A stretch of DNA of 64,000 nt from Aestuariispira ectoiniformans (lineage in GTDB: Bacteria; Pseudomonadota; Alphaproteobacteria; UBA8366; Aestuariispiraceae), in the NCBI RefSeq assembly GCF_025136295.1, contig NZ_CP062788.1, forward strand, positions 4,233,588 to 4,297,587. Reading direction: 5' to 3'. Under the pieces are notes generated by a model. That model was given only the letters and a program-made list of their open reading frames with translations, made no database searches and was not told the origin of the DNA. Numbering within the stretch: the first letter of the stretch is position 1; each line of letters starts with the position of its first letter. Made by a program: the position numbers and the translations under genes. Below are positions 63,132-64,000 of the stretch, one piece after another.

Positions 63132-63966
63132 AATCTCCCAGAAAATCCAGCAGGGCCTGCGCCACCTCCGCAGGCCTTTCCAGCGCCAGCATATGCGAGG
63201 CCCCGGCAACCTCCCTATATGTGGCATTGGGCATCCGCCCTGCCATTTCACGCATCATCGCCGGTGTTGCCGACCGATCGAACTCGGCCGCCAAAAGCAG
63301 ACTGGGACAGGTGATTTCCGGAAGATCAGACCAGGTATCCACGCCAGCCAGCGCCCGCCAGGCAAAGGCCCAGTCCTCCGGAAAGGCCCGTAAAATACTT
63401 TCACGGGCATAGCGTACCGGCCATTCATTGGCGGCCAGGGTTTCCGGCAGGAACCAACGGGTCAGGCTTGGTACGATCTGCGCTTCCATCCCCTCTTCCA
63501 GTCCCGCACGCGCACGTATCTCGAAGGCATCCTGGGCCTTGGCCATCGTGCAGATCAGGGCAAGTTTGCACAGGCGCTGGGGATAGGATCGTGCGAAGAC
63601 CTGCGCTACTACCCCGCCCAGCGCCAGCCCGGCAATATGCGCCTGCTCCAGCCCCAGGACGTCCATCAGGTCTTTCAAATCATCGGCCATATCCTGCAAG
63701 GTGAAAAGCGCATCCATACCGGCGGCATGTCCATGCCCCCGGAAATCGTAGGCAATAACCCGATAGCGCCGCGCCAACAGGGCGGTCGCCCGCTGCCACA
63801 TACGTCGGTCAACACCCAGCGCATGGGTCAGGATCAGGGGCTCCCCCTCGCCGCCGCTGTCCGACACCAGGGTCTCGCGCCCGTTAAGGGTAACAACACG
63901 CTCACTGGCAATCGGCTCCACATTCATTTCCGCCAGCGTGTCCCGCGTTTTGAACAGCATATTCAA
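63130..63966 (-). CDS. Alpha/beta hydrolase-fold protein lacking the nucleophile serine
   Basis: This 278-residue protein resembles 3-oxoadipate enol-lactonase-type hydrolases: ILTHALGVDRRMWQRATALLARRYRVIAYDFRGHG, then HIAGLALGGVVAQVFA at the nucleophile elbow, CPSLLLAAEFDRSATP and the His in VAGASHMLALERPAEVAQ. The elbow normally reads G-x-S-x-G, but the codon here is GCG (Ala), so the usual nucleophile is absent. Acid and His remain. It is either a non-hydrolytic fold member or an inactive paralogue. The start may be the Met at residue 14. Nothing recognisable lies between 63967 and the window end. Confidence 0.8.
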   Translation of the reverse strand: MNMLFKTRDTLAEMNVEPIASERVVTLNGRETLVSDSGGEGEPLILTHALGVDRRMWQRATALLARRYRVIAYDFRGHGHAAGMDALFTLQDMADDLKDLMDVLGLEQAHIAGLALGGVVAQVFARSYPQRLCKLALICTMAKAQDAFEIRARAGLEEGMEAQIVPSLTRWFLPETLAANEWPVRYARESILRAFPEDWAFAWRALAGVDTWSDLPEITCPSLLLAAEFDRSATPAMMREMAGRMPNATYREVAGASHMLALERPAEVAQALLDFLGD

Positions 63967-64000
63967 GGCACGCGGATAACCGGCGTAGACACTGACATGT

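Overview
The window looks like a contiguous chromosomal segment of a free-living alphaproteobacterium, most like Rhodospirillales and relatives. It is GC-rich (estimated by eye near 58-60%). The clues are a ChvG-type sensor kinase, the hemC/hemD/Mic60-like/hemY cluster divergent from tsaD-gpsA, a lysC-ptsP block, the prfA-prmC-DUF4167 block, a DUF1674 (SDHAF4-like) protein, a DUF1127 protein and an ReAV-type asparaginase. I see no insertion sequence, prophage, plasmid gene or CRISPR array. Coding density is high and nearly every gene has a recognisable housekeeping or metabolic family.

Layout. 1-7.3 kb: ChvG-like kinase, sulfatase/phosphonate monoesterase, a possibly frameshifted hypothetical gene, phbB (polyhydroxybutyrate synthesis), Nudix, HAD phosphatase and a GcvA-like LysR regulator. 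7.5-17.3 kb: DUF1127 protein, methyltransferase, asparaginase, TrmH-family methylase, IalB-like secreted protein, a LuxO-like sigma-54 activator, rsmB, htpX, SDHAF4-like protein, phhB, a small metallopeptidase and recX. 17.4-21 kb: a candidate CRP-type controlled small RNA, an unknown 437-residue protein, two paralogous ABC-2 permeases without an ATPase, and a tiny DUF3012 lipoprotein. 21.2-27.2 kb: argD-argF-hslO, a lipoprotein, and tsaD-gpsA on the other strand. 27.3-31.7 kb: hemC, an unusual HemD-HTH-Mic60-like fusion, and hemY. 31.7-33.4 kb: a second candidate small RNA (minus strand), tRNA-Thr(CGT), a PAS protein, a 28-residue membrane peptide and a flavodoxin. 33.4-42.3 kb: 5'-nucleotidase, dodecin, YafY regulator plus VOC protein, ABM monooxygenase divergent from an ArsR regulator, catalase, EVE protein, DksA/TraR protein, MFS transporter and Bax-inhibitor-1 homologue. 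42.4-50.3 kb: YbbAP-like ABC exporter divergent from a SGNH esterase and a FIST protein, then aldo/keto reductase, thpR and xerC. 50.3-64 kb: ubiG, lysC, ptsP, rodZ, ispG, hisS, a C5-pathway glutamyl-tRNA reductase, prfA, prmC, a DUF4167 protein and an alpha/beta hydrolase that has lost its nucleophile serine.

How the parts fit. Three blocks touch tetrapyrrole supply: glutamyl-tRNA reductase beside hisS/prfA, hemC/hemD, and hemY, while catalase is a haem consumer preceded by an Irr/Fur-like palindrome. Two intergenic regions share one design: a TGTGA-N6-TCACA-type palindrome, a -10 box 21-22 bases downstream, a C-rich anti-Shine-Dalgarno stretch and an intrinsic terminator. They are the best candidates here for undescribed regulatory elements, the first much stronger than the second. 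Function calls come from reading protein motifs by eye; no database search was run.
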